Assembly: GCA_027924585.1 (NCBI GenBank)
Contig: BSBM01000904.1
Span: forward strand, 19,553,001-19,617,000
Length of the DNA: 64,000 nucleotides
Direction: 5' to 3'
Source: Larix kaempferi
Taxonomy: Eukaryota > Streptophyta > Pinopsida > Pinales > Pinaceae
Shown: positions 35,401 through 46,932 of the stretch, in pieces
Layout of the letters: each line of letters starts with the position of its first letter
How positions within the stretch are numbered: the first letter of the stretch is position 1
Notes under the pieces: generated by a model
What the model was told of the DNA's origin: nothing
The model's database searches: none
What the model saw: the letters and a program-made list of their open reading frames with translations, nothing else
Program-made: the position numbers and the translations under genes

Positions 35401-36200
35401 ACTTGGAAGTTGGAAGTGGAACTAGAGTTTAACCTGTTGCCCTGCAATAGAAATGATGGAGAAAGCATGGGAAAGAGTAGGAGAGGAACATTTACAATGA
35501 CATTCTAGATTCTAGTCAAATTTCAAGCTTAAAAAATTCAAGTCTCAAGCATCAAAACTTCAAGTTCAAACTTCAAACACAAAGGAAATCAACAAGAAAG
35601 GGTTTAGAGCCTACCTATTTGGATGTCCAAGACTCCAATGGTAGTGAGTGTGCCAACTTGCCAAGGTTCCAAGCATCCAAGATTCCAACTTTCTTCAATC
35701 TCCAATGGCACCTTCTCCTCTTCTCTTCTCCTCTTTCTCCTCTTCTCTTCTCTTCTCCTCTCCTCTCCTCTCTTCTCTTCTCAAACGAATGAAAGTGACA
35801 AAATGGAGTGTGGAGGAGGGCTTTATACCTCAAAGCCCTATTCCCCCCTCCAAAACCCCAAGCGTGGACCCCACGAGCTCCAACTCACCCAAAAAATCGC
35901 GGGTTTGGGAGAATCGTCCGAGGAAGCGACGAGAATCGATTTTAGGAAGCGACCGAATCAAATTTTTTTGCTCGGAATCGATGGGGGAAGAGAGGAGGAA
36001 TCGATTTGGAAGCGACGCTTCGGATCGATTCCTGCACGCTCTCACACAATGGCAGGGAGCGAAAATTTTCGACCCGAAGCGCGCTTCTCAAAAATCGATT
36101 CCGCCCGGAAGCGAAAGTGTATCGCGCTTCCGCCTAGCTTCGGCCGGAAGCTAGCTTCCAGAGCGAGGGCGAGGGGGGAGAGTGCTTCCCCGCAACTTAG
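32457..36200 (-). mobile_element. hAT-2: autonomous-type hAT transposon, reverse strand
   Basis: 3744 bp, ends CAAGGTTACTTGGGAGCG (left) and, inverted from the right, CTAAGTTGCGGGGAAGC, flanked by GACTAGAA/GACCAGAA. The transposase runs on the minus strand, with a 173-bp 5'-untranslated intron (35614 down to 35442) and a pyrimidine tract at 35697-35783, matching hAT-1 in position. It is inserted just past the pol stop of Copia-C. Its coding region is less damaged than hAT-1. Confidence 0.93.
32940..35391 (-). pseudogene. hAT-2 transposase, lightly broken
   Basis: Starts at ATG 35391 with a hydrophobic stretch WFLLLVPFVVLMMF and basic NRRRN. An acidic run, the BED-type finger (CPHCKKTY...RRHLCG), the DUF659-like region (ACGIPFNVLRSPYW, VSIVSDGWTNVKGKPLIN) and the hAT C-terminal block (VVNSSSAERCWSTYSF) follow, ending SRGKRKHP at 32940. 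Damage is one frame change near 34870, in the same linker that is shifted in hAT-1, plus stops at 33888-33890 (TAA for a Tyr codon in hAT-1) and 33528-33530 (TGA where hAT-1 has CGA). It shares about every block with hAT-1. Presumed nuclear transposase, now inactive unless trans-complemented. Confidence 0.92.
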
Positions 36201-36208
36201 GACCAGAA

Positions 36209-36625
36209 GACGCAGGTGCACTAGGGCTGTATCTTACATTGTGGAAGATGCAGGTAGTCCGCAAGTATGTAATACATCTGGGATGTGCCTGGGCTGTATC
36301 CACATGTTTGAAGACGCTGGTGGTCCACGGGTCAAAAAGCATCTGGGATGCGCTTGGGCTGTATCTTACATGGTGGAAGAAACAGGTGGTCCCAAAGGAC
36401 GTAATGCATCTAGGATGCTCCTAGGATGTATCCACATGTTTGAAGACACAGGTTGACCGAGAGAGTCGTAATACATTTGGGCTGTATCCACGGGGTGGAA
36501 GACGCAGATGTTCCTAGGTTGTATCCACTGGGTGAAAGACGCATGTTGACTGAGAGAGAGACGTAATACATCTGGGCTGTATCCACTGGGTGGAAGACGC
36601 AGGTTCTCTGGTGGACATGGTATAT
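36209..36625. repeat. Copia-C 3' minisatellite
   Basis: Imperfect units of about 60-75 bp built on GGGCTGTATCCAC, GAAGACGCAGG and a following GGTGGTCC or TTGACCGAGAGAG. The sequence is unrelated to the Copia-A/D and Copia-B repeats but lies in the same slot between pol and the conserved module. Confidence 0.78.
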
Positions 36626-36800
36626 GCACCTAGGTTGTTCTCCACATGAGATGATGAGATGATCCGGATACGATGAGATGATAGTAGGAGACGCAGATGA
36701 TTGCTCTGGCAATGTAATATGTGGTCCTGTGTTGTAGCTACTTGATGGCTTGCTCGTACAGATGATGAAGTCCTAGATGAGAGCTAGGCCTACATCCATC

Positions 36801-36842
36801 ATGAAAAAGGTTTGGCTTTGTAGAACTTCTAACGACGGATAG
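36801..36842 (+). CDS. Conserved 13-codon frame in Copia 3' module (copy C)
   Basis: ATG 36801 reads MKKVWLCRTSNDG then TAG. It is the most diverged copy, yet the frame, length and stop are kept, and CTT, TCT and GAC are synonymous with the Leu, Ser and Asp codons of the others. The preceding codons read PTSI, against PTSS in the other three. Confidence 0.42.
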   Translation: MKKVWLCRTSNDG

Positions 36843-36992
36843 ATTCGAGAGATGTCACTAGTCAATGATAAACAAGATGAGAATTGCTGCAGCAGCGATG
36901 ATGCTGATCCAACGATGATGATGACGATGACGTTGTCCAGACATTGTGTCCAGCTGTGATGATGACTATGTGGAGAGAATACCTTCCTAGTT

Positions 36993-37001
36993 AAGAGGGA
37001 G
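36993..37001 (+). promoter_or_regulatory. Copia-C polypurine tract
   Basis: AAGAGGGAG lies directly before LTR start TGTTGTTG. Confidence 0.85.
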
Positions 37002-37590
37002 TGTTGTTGTAAATGTAACTTCTGAAGATATTCTTTTGTATATCATTATTATATTATTATTGTACTTTTATTGTACCTCAGTTGGAGTTGTTTTTCCTCC
37101 ATTTGGTGATGTCATTATTGTATTTGGTCATGTGAGAATATCGAGGTAAAACCTCCATTGTAAGTCGGGGCAATAGTTCCCTAAAGGTCAAATGTAAAAT
37201 GTATTTTTGAGTCTCCCTAGGAGAGGTCGGCCTAGTTAGGTAAGGAAGTTGGCCCCATTGGGAAATTAGGCCAGTCACACATAAAGTATAAATAGGGAGG
37301 AGCTCTCCCCATTTGGACACTCACTCACTCAGGCAAGTTCACACCAAAGGAGAGAAAAGACAAGTTCGTTGGAGAAGAAAGAAGGAAGCTGTAGAAGACA
37401 TCTTATCTTTGTTTTTTCTATCTTGGTTTGTTATTGTACTTAGTGACGAATTTATTACTGAGGAAGTTGCAGGGTTTTCTCCTTTACGGTTTCCCCGAGG
37501 AAATTTCTTGTGTTCTTGTGTATTGCTGTGCTTGTCTATCTTTCAGTTTTAAAGATTTAACATAATTGAATTAAAATGCAAACACTAACA
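37002..37590 (+). repeat. Copia-C 3' LTR
   Basis: 589 bp, TGTTGTTGTAAATG...CACTAACA. It has a TATA box (GTATAAATAGGG, about 37287) and a GTCGGCC string (about 37227), but the GGGTTATTAGAC half of the U3 unit is not seen. No 5' partner remains, so no target duplication can be tested. Confidence 0.85.
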
Positions 37591-37823
37591 TTCCTCAGCC
37601 ACACTCCGTGACATGGTAGTGCCTTGCCACCTCCTTTTTCTCACAAGGACACATTTGATCCCAAAGTGAACACCACATCAGATCCATGGGCATCACTGGG
37701 CATGATCTTGTCTACAATGGACACGATTTGACAACTTCAAAGGATTCAATGGGGTCGCTTGTCTCATATGAGACTCCATCTAGAGTTGGGTTACTATGGT
37801 GTCATTAGATAAGCATATTAGGT
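37591..37823. other. Unassigned host sequence left of Gypsy element
   Basis: No recognised feature. It ends in TAGGT (37819-37823), the left target duplication of the Gypsy element, and continues beyond it at 42194. Confidence 0.5.
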
Positions 37824-38197
37824 TGTGAAGAACCTGCAATAATTAATTAATGCAAATACACGAGATATCAGAAATAACAGAACTCAGAATCACTTTTATA
37901 TTGATCACGGGCCACTTCAAGGGGGCAACCTCCTTTGAGCAAGCTCAATACAATTAACTTCACGGTGCCTTCAGAGACCTCAACACACACTTATATACTA
38001 AGTCTATGCCCAATACTATGAGTCAAAACCATGGGACATATAATACTACGGGACGACTTACAAAGCATATGCGTCCAATACTATGGGCTAATATAAACTA
38101 CGGATCAACAAATACTACGGGACGACTTACAAAGCATATGCGTCCAACAACAATATACTAACATAGTAAAGAGAAGGGTTGACATAGGTTCTTAACA
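37824..38197 (-). repeat. Gypsy 3' LTR
   Basis: 374 bp, paired with 41816-42193. It contains a duplicated internal block including ACTACGGGACGACTTAC and CATATGCGTCC, and a TATA-like TATATAAG on the minus strand. Confidence 0.92.
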
Positions 38198-38304
38198 TCC
38201 CCTCTCTCTTAGAAAAAGCTTTGTCCTCAAAGCTTTGGTTGGAGAAATTGCTGTAGAATCTGAAGGAGTGGTTCCCCGGTAGCATCCTCGGTTTGCATTT
38301 CGGG

Positions 38305-40727
38305 TCACTGACGTCTTTGGAGTGTCAAGGAGGATTGCTTGGAAGGCTGTAGATGAAGAAGAACCTTGTCAGTTGCGTGGAAAATGCGCTCAGAACGGTG
38401 CTGATCGGCTTGTTGTTTCAGGCGAATTATGGCCATGTGAAGATTGTCCTGCAGAATGAGAAGAATCTGATCGCGGTTTCGAAGAACCGAGTCAATTTCC
38501 TGAACTGGGGAGCTGCGAAGGATGTATGGAAGAAGAACTGGCGGTGTTTTTCCATAGACTGCTTCATCTGGTGTCCTTTGAGATTTGGTATTGTACCACC
38601 AGAGCGCTGCTAGGAAATCCATAGAAATAGTTGGCCAAAGCTGTGTAGGGATGGGCAAGGGTTTGAGAAATCCCGAAAAAAGTGTCGTTTCACCCATGTT
38701 GACTTGGAAAGTATCATCGTCAGCTACCATCTGTTGAATTGTCATTTTTAGTCCCTGCCAAAAGAAGTTACATTGTTCCTGGTCATACATTTTGCAGAAC
38801 CCAGAGTGCCCTGTTGATGAAGAAGCATGGAGTTCATAGAAGAGAGAGCCCTGTTGAACATATGGCAACCAATTTGGAACAAGCAGAGAAAGAGTTGTAA
38901 GAGAAACTGGGTCATCAATTGTGCGAGAAGGAGCATCTTCCACCATATTGTTCTTACCCTTCTTGTAAGTGATCACATAGGGATAACCCATGAGTTGGAT
39001 AACCCATTTCAGGTGTGTTGGGGAGGAGACCCATTGTTCCAGAAAATTTTCCAGACTCTGGAGATCAGTCTTGATGCAGAAATAATTCGCTAATAGGTAT
39101 GGCTGGCACTTCTGTACTGCATGCAAAATAGCCATCATTTCCTGCTGAGAGGTAGATGTGGCTAAATTCTTACCGGAAAGGTCTCTTGAAGGCAGCAAGC
39201 GCATTGGTTCAGCAAGGATACCTGCATATCTATCCAAAGAAGTAGTGGAGACTGTTGATTGGTGCATCTGAATGGAATTGAGCTGAGCGATGACACCACG
39301 TGAATTCTTCTTAAGGATTTTTTTCAGGCGATGTGAACTGATGATGCAGAGAGAGCCTTGTTGTAAGCCCATAAATTTGTGTTGTGCCCCATTGACTTTA
39401 AACTGCATCCAAAGTTCAGCAAAATCCCATAATATGGGGCCAAGTGTGCGTAACCATTGAATGCCCAAAACCACATCACATCCGCCTAAGGATAAGGCAA
39501 ACATGTCAGAGCGTAGGTTATAATCTTCCATAGAGATACGCACATTGTGACACTTCCCCTTGCAAGGTAAGGTGCCCCCATTTGCAACCATGACTTCAAA
39601 GTTGGAGCAAGGATGGACAAAACAATCAGCCTGTTTGGCAATCCGAGGGTCAATGAAGTTATGAGTGCTACCAGAATCAATGAGTATGGTAAGAGGGGGC
39701 TTCTTGAAGTATCCCCTGACCCGCATTGTTTGTGGGGTGGTGACGCCGGTTACAACATGGAGAGAGATCTCGGGTGGGTCGTCCTGAGATGGGGTGTCAA
39801 CAGGCGGGTGTTGAATGTCGACCTGATCATCTACTGTATATGTAGCTTCTTCACTAAGTTCTAAGGCAGGCGGAGAATCTACATCCAAGAGATAGAGCTT
39901 TTGTTGAACACATCTATGTCCCCGAGTGAATTTCTCATCACAATTATAGCAAAGCCCTTTTTCTCGGCGTGCCTGCATTTCTATTTCAGACAAATGCTTG
40001 ATAGGAGTTGGTTGAGGAGAAGGCGTGATGGGAGGTCGTTGGGAACCCATATTTCTGAAGGGAACAAAGGTGGGTTTGGAGCGTTGTTGAGCTGCGATCT
40101 TGTCCTCGGCCAACTTAGCCAACCCTAGGACTTCCATCATTGTGTTGGGACAAAACATTTTGACTTCTGAGCGGATTTCATCCTTGAGACCACTGATAAA
40201 ACAACTCCTGTAGAATTCATCAGACAATCCTTCTGTGTGATTGGCCAATTTCTCAAATTCTGTCTGATACTCTCTCACTGTGCCAATTTGGTGAAGTTTA
40301 GTGAGTGCTCCTGTGAAATCATCAAAAGCACTAGGACCAAATCGTGGCAAAAATCTGTCCAGTTTGGCTCGGGATGAGCTTTGATGTACCAACGGTACCA
40401 TTGAAGGGCTTCCTGTTCCAAATGAAAGGACGTAAGTGGAACTTTCTGGGCATCAGAAGTATTATGCAGACTGAAATATTGTTCTGCTCGATATATCCAT
40501 CCAATCGAATCAGTACCATTGAAGCGAGGAAAATCAAGCTTCGACCCACGAAAATTGCTGGAAGAAGAGAACCCGGTGGCTGCAAAAGATTCTGGCTGTC
40601 TAGTATTGTTCATGGTTGAATGCTGAAGATGGAGGCTGAGAAATTTTTCATCCAGATCTTGGAGTTTGGTTTGGATGGCGGCAAGTGCTTCCTCCATGGT
40701 GTGTGCTCCTGCACGGGTGACAACCAT
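38305..40727 (-). pseudogene. Gypsy gag-pol with in-frame loss of RT and integrase core
   Basis: ATG near 40727 (MVVTRAGAHTMEEAL) opens gag (LDFPRFNGTDSIGWIYRAEQ); a frameshift near 40340 leads into a 698-residue open frame. Order there: rest of gag (FGPSAFDDFTGALTKLHQ), zinc knuckle CYNCDEKFTRGHRC (near 39950), aspartic protease LIDSGSTHNFID (near 39690), RNase H remnant SGKNLATSTSQQEMMAILHA (near 39170), integrase N-terminus GHSGFCKMY (near 38820), then a jump from ISMDF straight to WWYNT (near 38610), and TPDEAVYGKTPP to the end. RT is wholly missing and the integrase DDE core is missing, yet the frame stays open. It belongs to the Gypsy superfamily; the lineage is not assigned. Confidence 0.9.
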
Positions 40728-41815
40728 AACCAGGTTTTTTTGTTTGTTTGTTTGTTTGGTGGAATGGGTAGAAAAACACAAACAGAAGCTGATTTAGTAA
40801 AGGGAAATTTGGATTGGGGAAACAATCTGATGGGTAATTATTGGGGTTTGACTAGATTTTGGACACTGTCGAAAGGACAAGAAAGCAAAAAGGGGGATTT
40901 CAGAAGCGGGGTGATAGAATGAGAAAATTTGGCAGATAGGGACAAAGAAGCAGAATTCAGAAAGGAACTCTATGGTAAAATTTGAAGGTGATTGGGTGAA
41001 ATTTGAGGAAGTTATGGCAAACCCTAAAAATAGACAAATATGGGATTTCGGGCTTTGGGAAGGGGAATTGGGGATAGGGTCCTCAGGAATGAAAGATGCA
41101 GAATGGAATGACGGGTTCCCTGAAAATTTCAAGGGAAACAGAGTGAAAACAAGGGAGATATGGAGAAAAAACTGAATTTTTTTTTTGGATCGGCAACAGC
41201 GGTGCGGAAGGGATCCGCAACAGATGGATCTGCAACGACGCGGAAAGGATCGAAAATGGCTGGATCTGAAACGACAAGATGTGGAACAACTTTCAGAATA
41301 GATCTGAAACGACGACTGGATCTGGAACGACTTTCAGAATAGATCTGAAACGACTGGATCTGGAGCGGAAGTGATCGGCAACAGTTCAACTGAAAATAGA
41401 TATGGACCCCAGGTATGTACGGCTTCCTAACAGTTCAGGTGTTTCACTCGGCCACCAATGTTGTCTGACGGCTTGCGTATTGGGGCAGTACCCCTCACTC
41501 CACGGCTCAGGTAAAACTGATAACCGCTTTGCCACAAACGACAACTCTTGGTTTACCTCACGGGTGGGAACTAGTCAATCAGGTAGGGGTCGTTGCCCTT
41601 TTCGCTGGCAGGTCCTCTCAATGGGCCAGCTACTTTGGGGTTCCTGTGGTACTCCTCACAATGAGTTTTAGGGCTTATGCCCAAGTACTTCCCACAGTTA
41701 AGCGGATAGGGATTATTCCCAAATCCGAAGCTGCAACAGATGCGGAAATTTTTTTTTTGGCAGAAATTCCACCCAACGAGCCCAAGAAAGTGCTTTGATA
41801 CCAGATGTGAAGAAC

Positions 41816-42193
41816 CTGCAATAATTAATTAATGCAAATACACGAGATATCAGAAATAACAGAACTCAGAATCACTTTTATATTGATCACGGGCCACTTC
41901 AAGGGGGGCAACCTCCTTTGAGCAAGCTCAATACAATTAACTTCACGGTGCCTTCAATGATCTCAACACACACTTATATACTAAGTCTATGCCCAATACT
42001 ATGAGTCAAAACCATGGGACATATAATACTACGGGATGACTTACAAAGCATATGCGTCCAATACTATGGGTCAATACTATGGGCTAATATAAACTACGGA
42101 TCAACAAATACTACGGGACTACTTACAAAACATATGCGTCCAACAACAATATACTAACATAGTAAAGAGAAGGGTTGACATAGGTTCCTAACA
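41816..42193 (-). repeat. Gypsy 5' LTR
   Basis: 378 bp, starting at 42193 with TGTTAGGAACC on the minus strand. It is flanked by the primer site at 41802-41813 and by TAGGT at 42194-42198. Confidence 0.92.
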
Positions 42194-43175
42194 TAGGTTT
42201 TGTGGGGTTGGAGTTGTAATGCCATATTCTGTGGGCATATTTTTGAACTTATTTTTGCTTCAACATGAGGATGTATTCTAGACTATTGTGGCCCATTTCT
42301 ACTCTTTGTTGGGCCTTTTATATGATTCCATTGATGTGATGACCATGTATATATGCCATTTTCTACTGCTATACCATGTTAGATAATGTCTAATGATTTG
42401 ATGTTGTACTTCATATTGGTGCTGTTACATGATGTATTGGTTGTTTGATGACTATAGTTAGAAGTACCACCAATAGGTTGACGAGGGTAGAGGATTCTTG
42501 ATTCATTTGCATACCATTGAACCAAGATGACTCTCGGTCTTTACAAGGATTTTTACCCCCTTCTTCGATTCCATCTTTGGCCACTCATGTTTCATCCACC
42601 TCACTTCATATTCTGGTCTGCATCCCAAGGGTTTGAAATTGATAGACTTACTCATGCTCTCCCCCTTTGTAACTCTTTCATCATGTGTGCCTCCATGTTT
42701 TCCTGTGTCTTGGGTTTGTTGTGTTGTACTATGTAGTGAATCCTTATTACAAGACACTTTCAGGTAGATCCCCGTGGTCGATTGTCAATAGTCAGGAAGA
42801 ACTATAATTGAGCAATGCCTTCTTCTCAGATTAAAAAAATAAAATTCCCTTGTAATAAAATGGTTAGTGGTTGGAAGGATAGGTAATCCTGTTAGGGTTA
42901 TGGACGCTTGACTGACAGCAGGGCAAGGCCTATTTGCATTATTTGCTTTACCGAGGCAACTCCATTTGGGCTATGGATGCTTGTTGGCAACAGAGCTAAA
43001 GACGTGTCATCACTGGTATCCCAATAGGTGTAAAACCAAGCCCAATACCTTTCAATCCACTAATCCCATGCAAAAAGAAAAAGAGAAGAAAAGAAATAAA
43101 GGGAAATGATACTACTTAGATCAAAGATGAAAGGTACCTCATAACACACTCCCATGTTAAGACACCTTCCTATTG
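42194..43175. other. Unassigned stretch between Gypsy and hAT-5
   Basis: No gene or known repeat recognised. It ends in TCCTATTG (43168-43175), the left target duplication of hAT-5. Confidence 0.45.
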
Positions 43176-44334
43176 CTAAGTTGCACTGAAACGGATACGG
43201 ATACGGGGGGGGGTGGGGGGGGACACGGATACGACAAATTTTCAAAAAATCTGGATACAATACAACAAGGAAACGTTATATATATATATATATTTAAAAT
43301 TTAACTAAAATTTGTTCAATTTGCCTATGCTCATTGAATAATATGCTCATGTTAAAATATTTTATAAAATATTAACATATCAACTATGTTTTTATATTTT
43401 ATATATAATAAATAACATATTGCACACACTTAAATATAGTACTTTATAACTATATATCTTTAAATGTATAATTAGTACCTATATAATTAATATATAGAAA
43501 ACAATTAATATAAAATATATGACATATGAATTTAATATAAGCTAACGAGTCAATCTGTGAAAAAAATATTTTACAATGTAACAATGAAATTTTATAATGT
43601 AACTGGATACCCATCGGCATAGTGCCACGAACAAAGAAATCCGCCAACGCCTATTATCTATGTAATCTGCACACAATCTGGTCGATAGATTCAACAAAGG
43701 GATCTCCACGACATTACTAACTAGTACGGACTACATTATTCTTCTTGGTAAATGATTTGAAGATCCCTAAAATTTAGCTAGCGCATAAAGGAATACTCTT
43801 CGGCACACTTGCTCATGTCCTAGTATACCCATTGCTATAGATGGTTCATGGAAATGAATATCCGAGTCATCGACGCACACCAACCAGAGTCTACCAATGT
43901 CGTTGATGAAAATCCGGTGCTATTTTTTGTCTCGCGATACTCACTTTGGATTTATAGAAATGCATGTCGATTGGGGTTTATTGTCGAGTATCCAACTGGC
44001 TTACATAGCTCTCTCCGCGGATATAAAATTCTCGATACTTTTGGAAGCTCCGAAACCCGTTGATAAAAAAGGCCAACGCATTTGCAGCCTACCATTCAAT
44101 TTCACTTTTCAAAACCACGCTGTACATTGAAACCCATGAATTTCATTACCGAACAAAAACCACGCGGGTGATCCGTTTCCGATTCAGATGGATCCGTATC
44201 CGAGTAAGCCTGATCCGTACCATCCACGTCAGATACGTATCAAAGCCGTTTTAGCCACGTTTCTACTCCGTATCCATTTCTGATACGTGGAATGTCGTTT
44301 CAGGGAGCAGGGACAGGCGTTTCCAGTAACTTAG
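43176..44334. mobile_element. hAT-5: small non-autonomous hAT with GGATACG subterminal motifs
   Basis: 1159 bp flanked by exact TCCTATTG at 43168-43175 and 44335-44342. Ends are CTAAGTTGCACTGAAACG and, inverted from the right, CTAAGTTACTGGAAACG. Both subterminal regions are dense in GGATACG or its complement (CGGATACGGATACGG; GGATCCGTATCC; CTCCGTATCC). The middle is AT-rich with a (TA)n run near 43275. No transposase. Confidence 0.92.
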
Positions 44335-46927
44335 TCCTATTGTTTGTACTACGGATGAAACTTACAGAGGAACCCTTTATCCTTCATCTTGAGTCATGCA
44401 ATGAATTAAAGCCCACCTCACGTCTCCAAAGTTGGTTGAGTCATCTATATCCACCCCGAAGAAGACAATAGTACTTGTAAATACTTTGATGTTGTTATGG
44501 TACTGGTTTGTTTGTAAATCATCTATCTCATAAATCTGTTTGAAAATATCTATGGTTCTTCGATATATCATTATGTTTGTCCTGACTAACTATATGATGA
44601 CTCACTTGATGACTCACTTGTATGATCAATTGCAACCATGTATACTTTATTGGTCCACTAAGAACATTCTTATAGTACATTGCTGTATCATTAACTTGCC
44701 ATTATCAAATATATTCAGAACAATGCTAGTTGGTCAGTGTTATATAGTGGCCAATCCCATTCACTAAGGGACTAATATCATATCTTTTATTGTACATGGG
44801 ATCTGTGCATTCTGAGTACATATTGGGATACCCATTTGGCCACTTATTCAGGTATATGCCATCAAATTGATCACTATTGCCACATAATAATCACTTCTAC
44901 AAGGTGGTGGCTACATTGCTCAATGTTCTATAATATTGATTTTCATGAACGTGCATGGGTTTGATTACTCAGTATTTTCTAGATCTATTGATGGATTTGG
45001 ATACCCATTTGTCCCTACTTTCAACCTACAGGGTTGCATGTCAGAATGCTCCTCTAGTTTGGTCAGATCTACAGGGGTCACTCAGATAGTATCATCGAGC
45101 AGCCTGCAGATTTCATGGATTTGCATGATCTAGCCTCTAGATGCACAACAACTTGGTCTCTTTGGGCACCTATTTGGTTCATCTATCCAGCCATACCCTC
45201 AAATTACCCAACGACCTCCTATTTCAGTGATTTTCAGTTAACAGAGGGGTTTACTTGCATATTTTAGTTTGTTGGTAGACTAATACAGGTTATTACTATG
45301 GTTTTTCTAGTTTATTTGCGTAAGTTGAGGCCAATATTATTACTAGAGACTATTTGAGTGCACTTTATGTTATATTTTGATGTTGAGGTGCACTTTACTA
45401 TTTTTCACGAGGATTACTACATTACTACTATAGAGGTCGATTTGCTTATGTGGCACTTTTGGATGATTTGGCACCTTGGCACACATGTTGAAACTTGAGG
45501 CTTATTGGGGTCATCGTGCCTCTATCTCACTTGATGATTAGGTCTTAGCCCTTGATTATTACTTTTCACATGGATCGACCCCTTCTCATGCATGGATCAC
45601 TTCCCTCAACAATTTGGCTAAAAGAGCCTTGTTTGAACAACGACTTGCCTTGGGATTATAGCTCATGGTTTTGGCACATGGTTTCATCTTTGCTCATGGT
45701 ATTTATTCATGCTTTTGAGGAGACCCATGGTATTTGGCATTATTTTACTACTATTGACTGGGTCAAGAGAAATTCACCCCTCTAAAGGAGGACGACTTGG
45801 CTCATTTCATAAATATTGTTGTAAAAATGAAATCTAGACCATTAATCTAGCATCTAATCCCATTGGGATTATCACATTGTGTAACTACTTTTGATCTCAT
45901 CCATTTATGGTTAATTCGCTCCCTTAATCTTTAAAAGGGAAGGCCGAATCTTTTGTGGAGGTCGAAATGCTGGGAATAATATCACTTTTTGATTTTGCTC
46001 TGGTGTTCTTGTGCTTCAATTTTTATTCATGTGAGTGGGATTTTCTCTCTTGGTGGAAAGAGGCTCTTCACAAGGGCCTAAGATATCTTTATTTTTTCAT
46101 GTTGATTAAATTAAACAAGTTTAGAATTGTCTTGACCTTCTTGCTTGTGGTATGATAGACATTGCCATTTATGCTTTAATCAATGATGCCAATTGCCGAA
46201 TTTAAATTTAATGGACCTTAGTAATTAATCTTTGTTTTTCTTATGCTGTCTCATGATGATTCTTTGCTCACACCTAACATGTTGTACAATGGCCGAAACT
46301 TTTCAACTAATTGACTGCTAATCATAATTTCTATTTATTACATTTACTTTTTCCATGCTTACTGTTTATGCACAACCTAGTAGTTTAAGGATTGGCAAGT
46401 TAATCGACTGCTAAACCGACACAACTATGGATTTCAGCCCCAGCGTGTAACTGTTGGAAGGAAATCCTCATTTAGGTTTCCTAGGTTCAACTTTGAATGA
46501 ACCTAGACTAGCCAAGGGAGAGACCTGTTATCACAATTTTTGTAGTGGTCACTAAATAAGATCCAATCCAGGATGGTAGAGACAAGGAGCAACAAAGAAC
46601 GTGATACTTCAAGAAAGCATACCCCCGCAAATGATAGATTGTCACACCGGATATTTTTCTTTTCTGTTTAGGCTTCTTAGTCCACACAAGGTGAACCAAA
46701 CTAGTCACAAGAGGTGCCCCAAGTTGGGCTTAAAGGCCCAAACCCTTTTTAGGCTCACAGGATACCAATGAAGGTTATGGCAATTGGAAATGAGGATACC
46801 CTGTGGGATGGATCCTCAACTTGAATAAAATGATTATCATATGTGTAGCCATCCCCTGTGTTTTTCTCTATCCAGCATATGTGTAGGTGGTCTTTCCTTG
46901 TTCCGTTATCCGAGAGATTGCAGTGTT
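44335..46927. other. Unassigned degenerate stretch
   Basis: AT-rich with scattered short frames. No conserved domain, RNA gene or terminal repeat could be supported. Probably old transposon debris. Confidence 0.4.
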
Positions 46928-46932
46928 GAGGT

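Larger units (their letters stand above)
26640..37590 (+). mobile_element. Copia-C: 5'-truncated Ty1/Copia element carrying three hAT insertions
   Basis: The leader is recognisable from about 26640 (AACTCGCCTCAAGGAGGTGC), gag starts at ATG 27015, pol ends at TGA 32443-32445, and the 3' LTR is 37002-37590. The 5' LTR and primer site are absent. RNase H is split by hAT-3 (30221-31917), which itself holds hAT-4. hAT-2 (32457-36200) sits 11 bp after the pol stop. Removing hAT-3 and one GAGTATGG restores continuous RNase H coding across the site. The 3' minisatellite (36209-36625), conserved module with 13-codon frame, and polypurine tract follow. Numerous stops and loss of the first part of integrase make it dead. 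Confidence 0.9.
37824..42193 (-). mobile_element. Ty3/Gypsy element, deleted derivative with intact LTRs
   Basis: 4370 bp with TAGGT duplications at 37819-37823 and 42194-42198. LTRs at 37824-38197 and 41816-42193 (374 and 378 bp, TGTTAAGAACC...GGTTCTTCACA on the minus strand) differ only slightly. The primer site TGGTATCAAAGC is at 41802-41813, and a purine-rich tract (AAGAGAGAGGGGA on the minus strand) adjoins the 3' LTR. Between them lies one gag-protease-RNase H-integrase coding block lacking RT and the integrase catalytic core. It is young but non-autonomous. Confidence 0.93.

Noticed and set aside
43190-43225. Long G run as a possible quadruplex regulator
   Set aside because: It lies within the subterminal motif region of hAT-5 and is better explained as variation of its GGATACG repeats.
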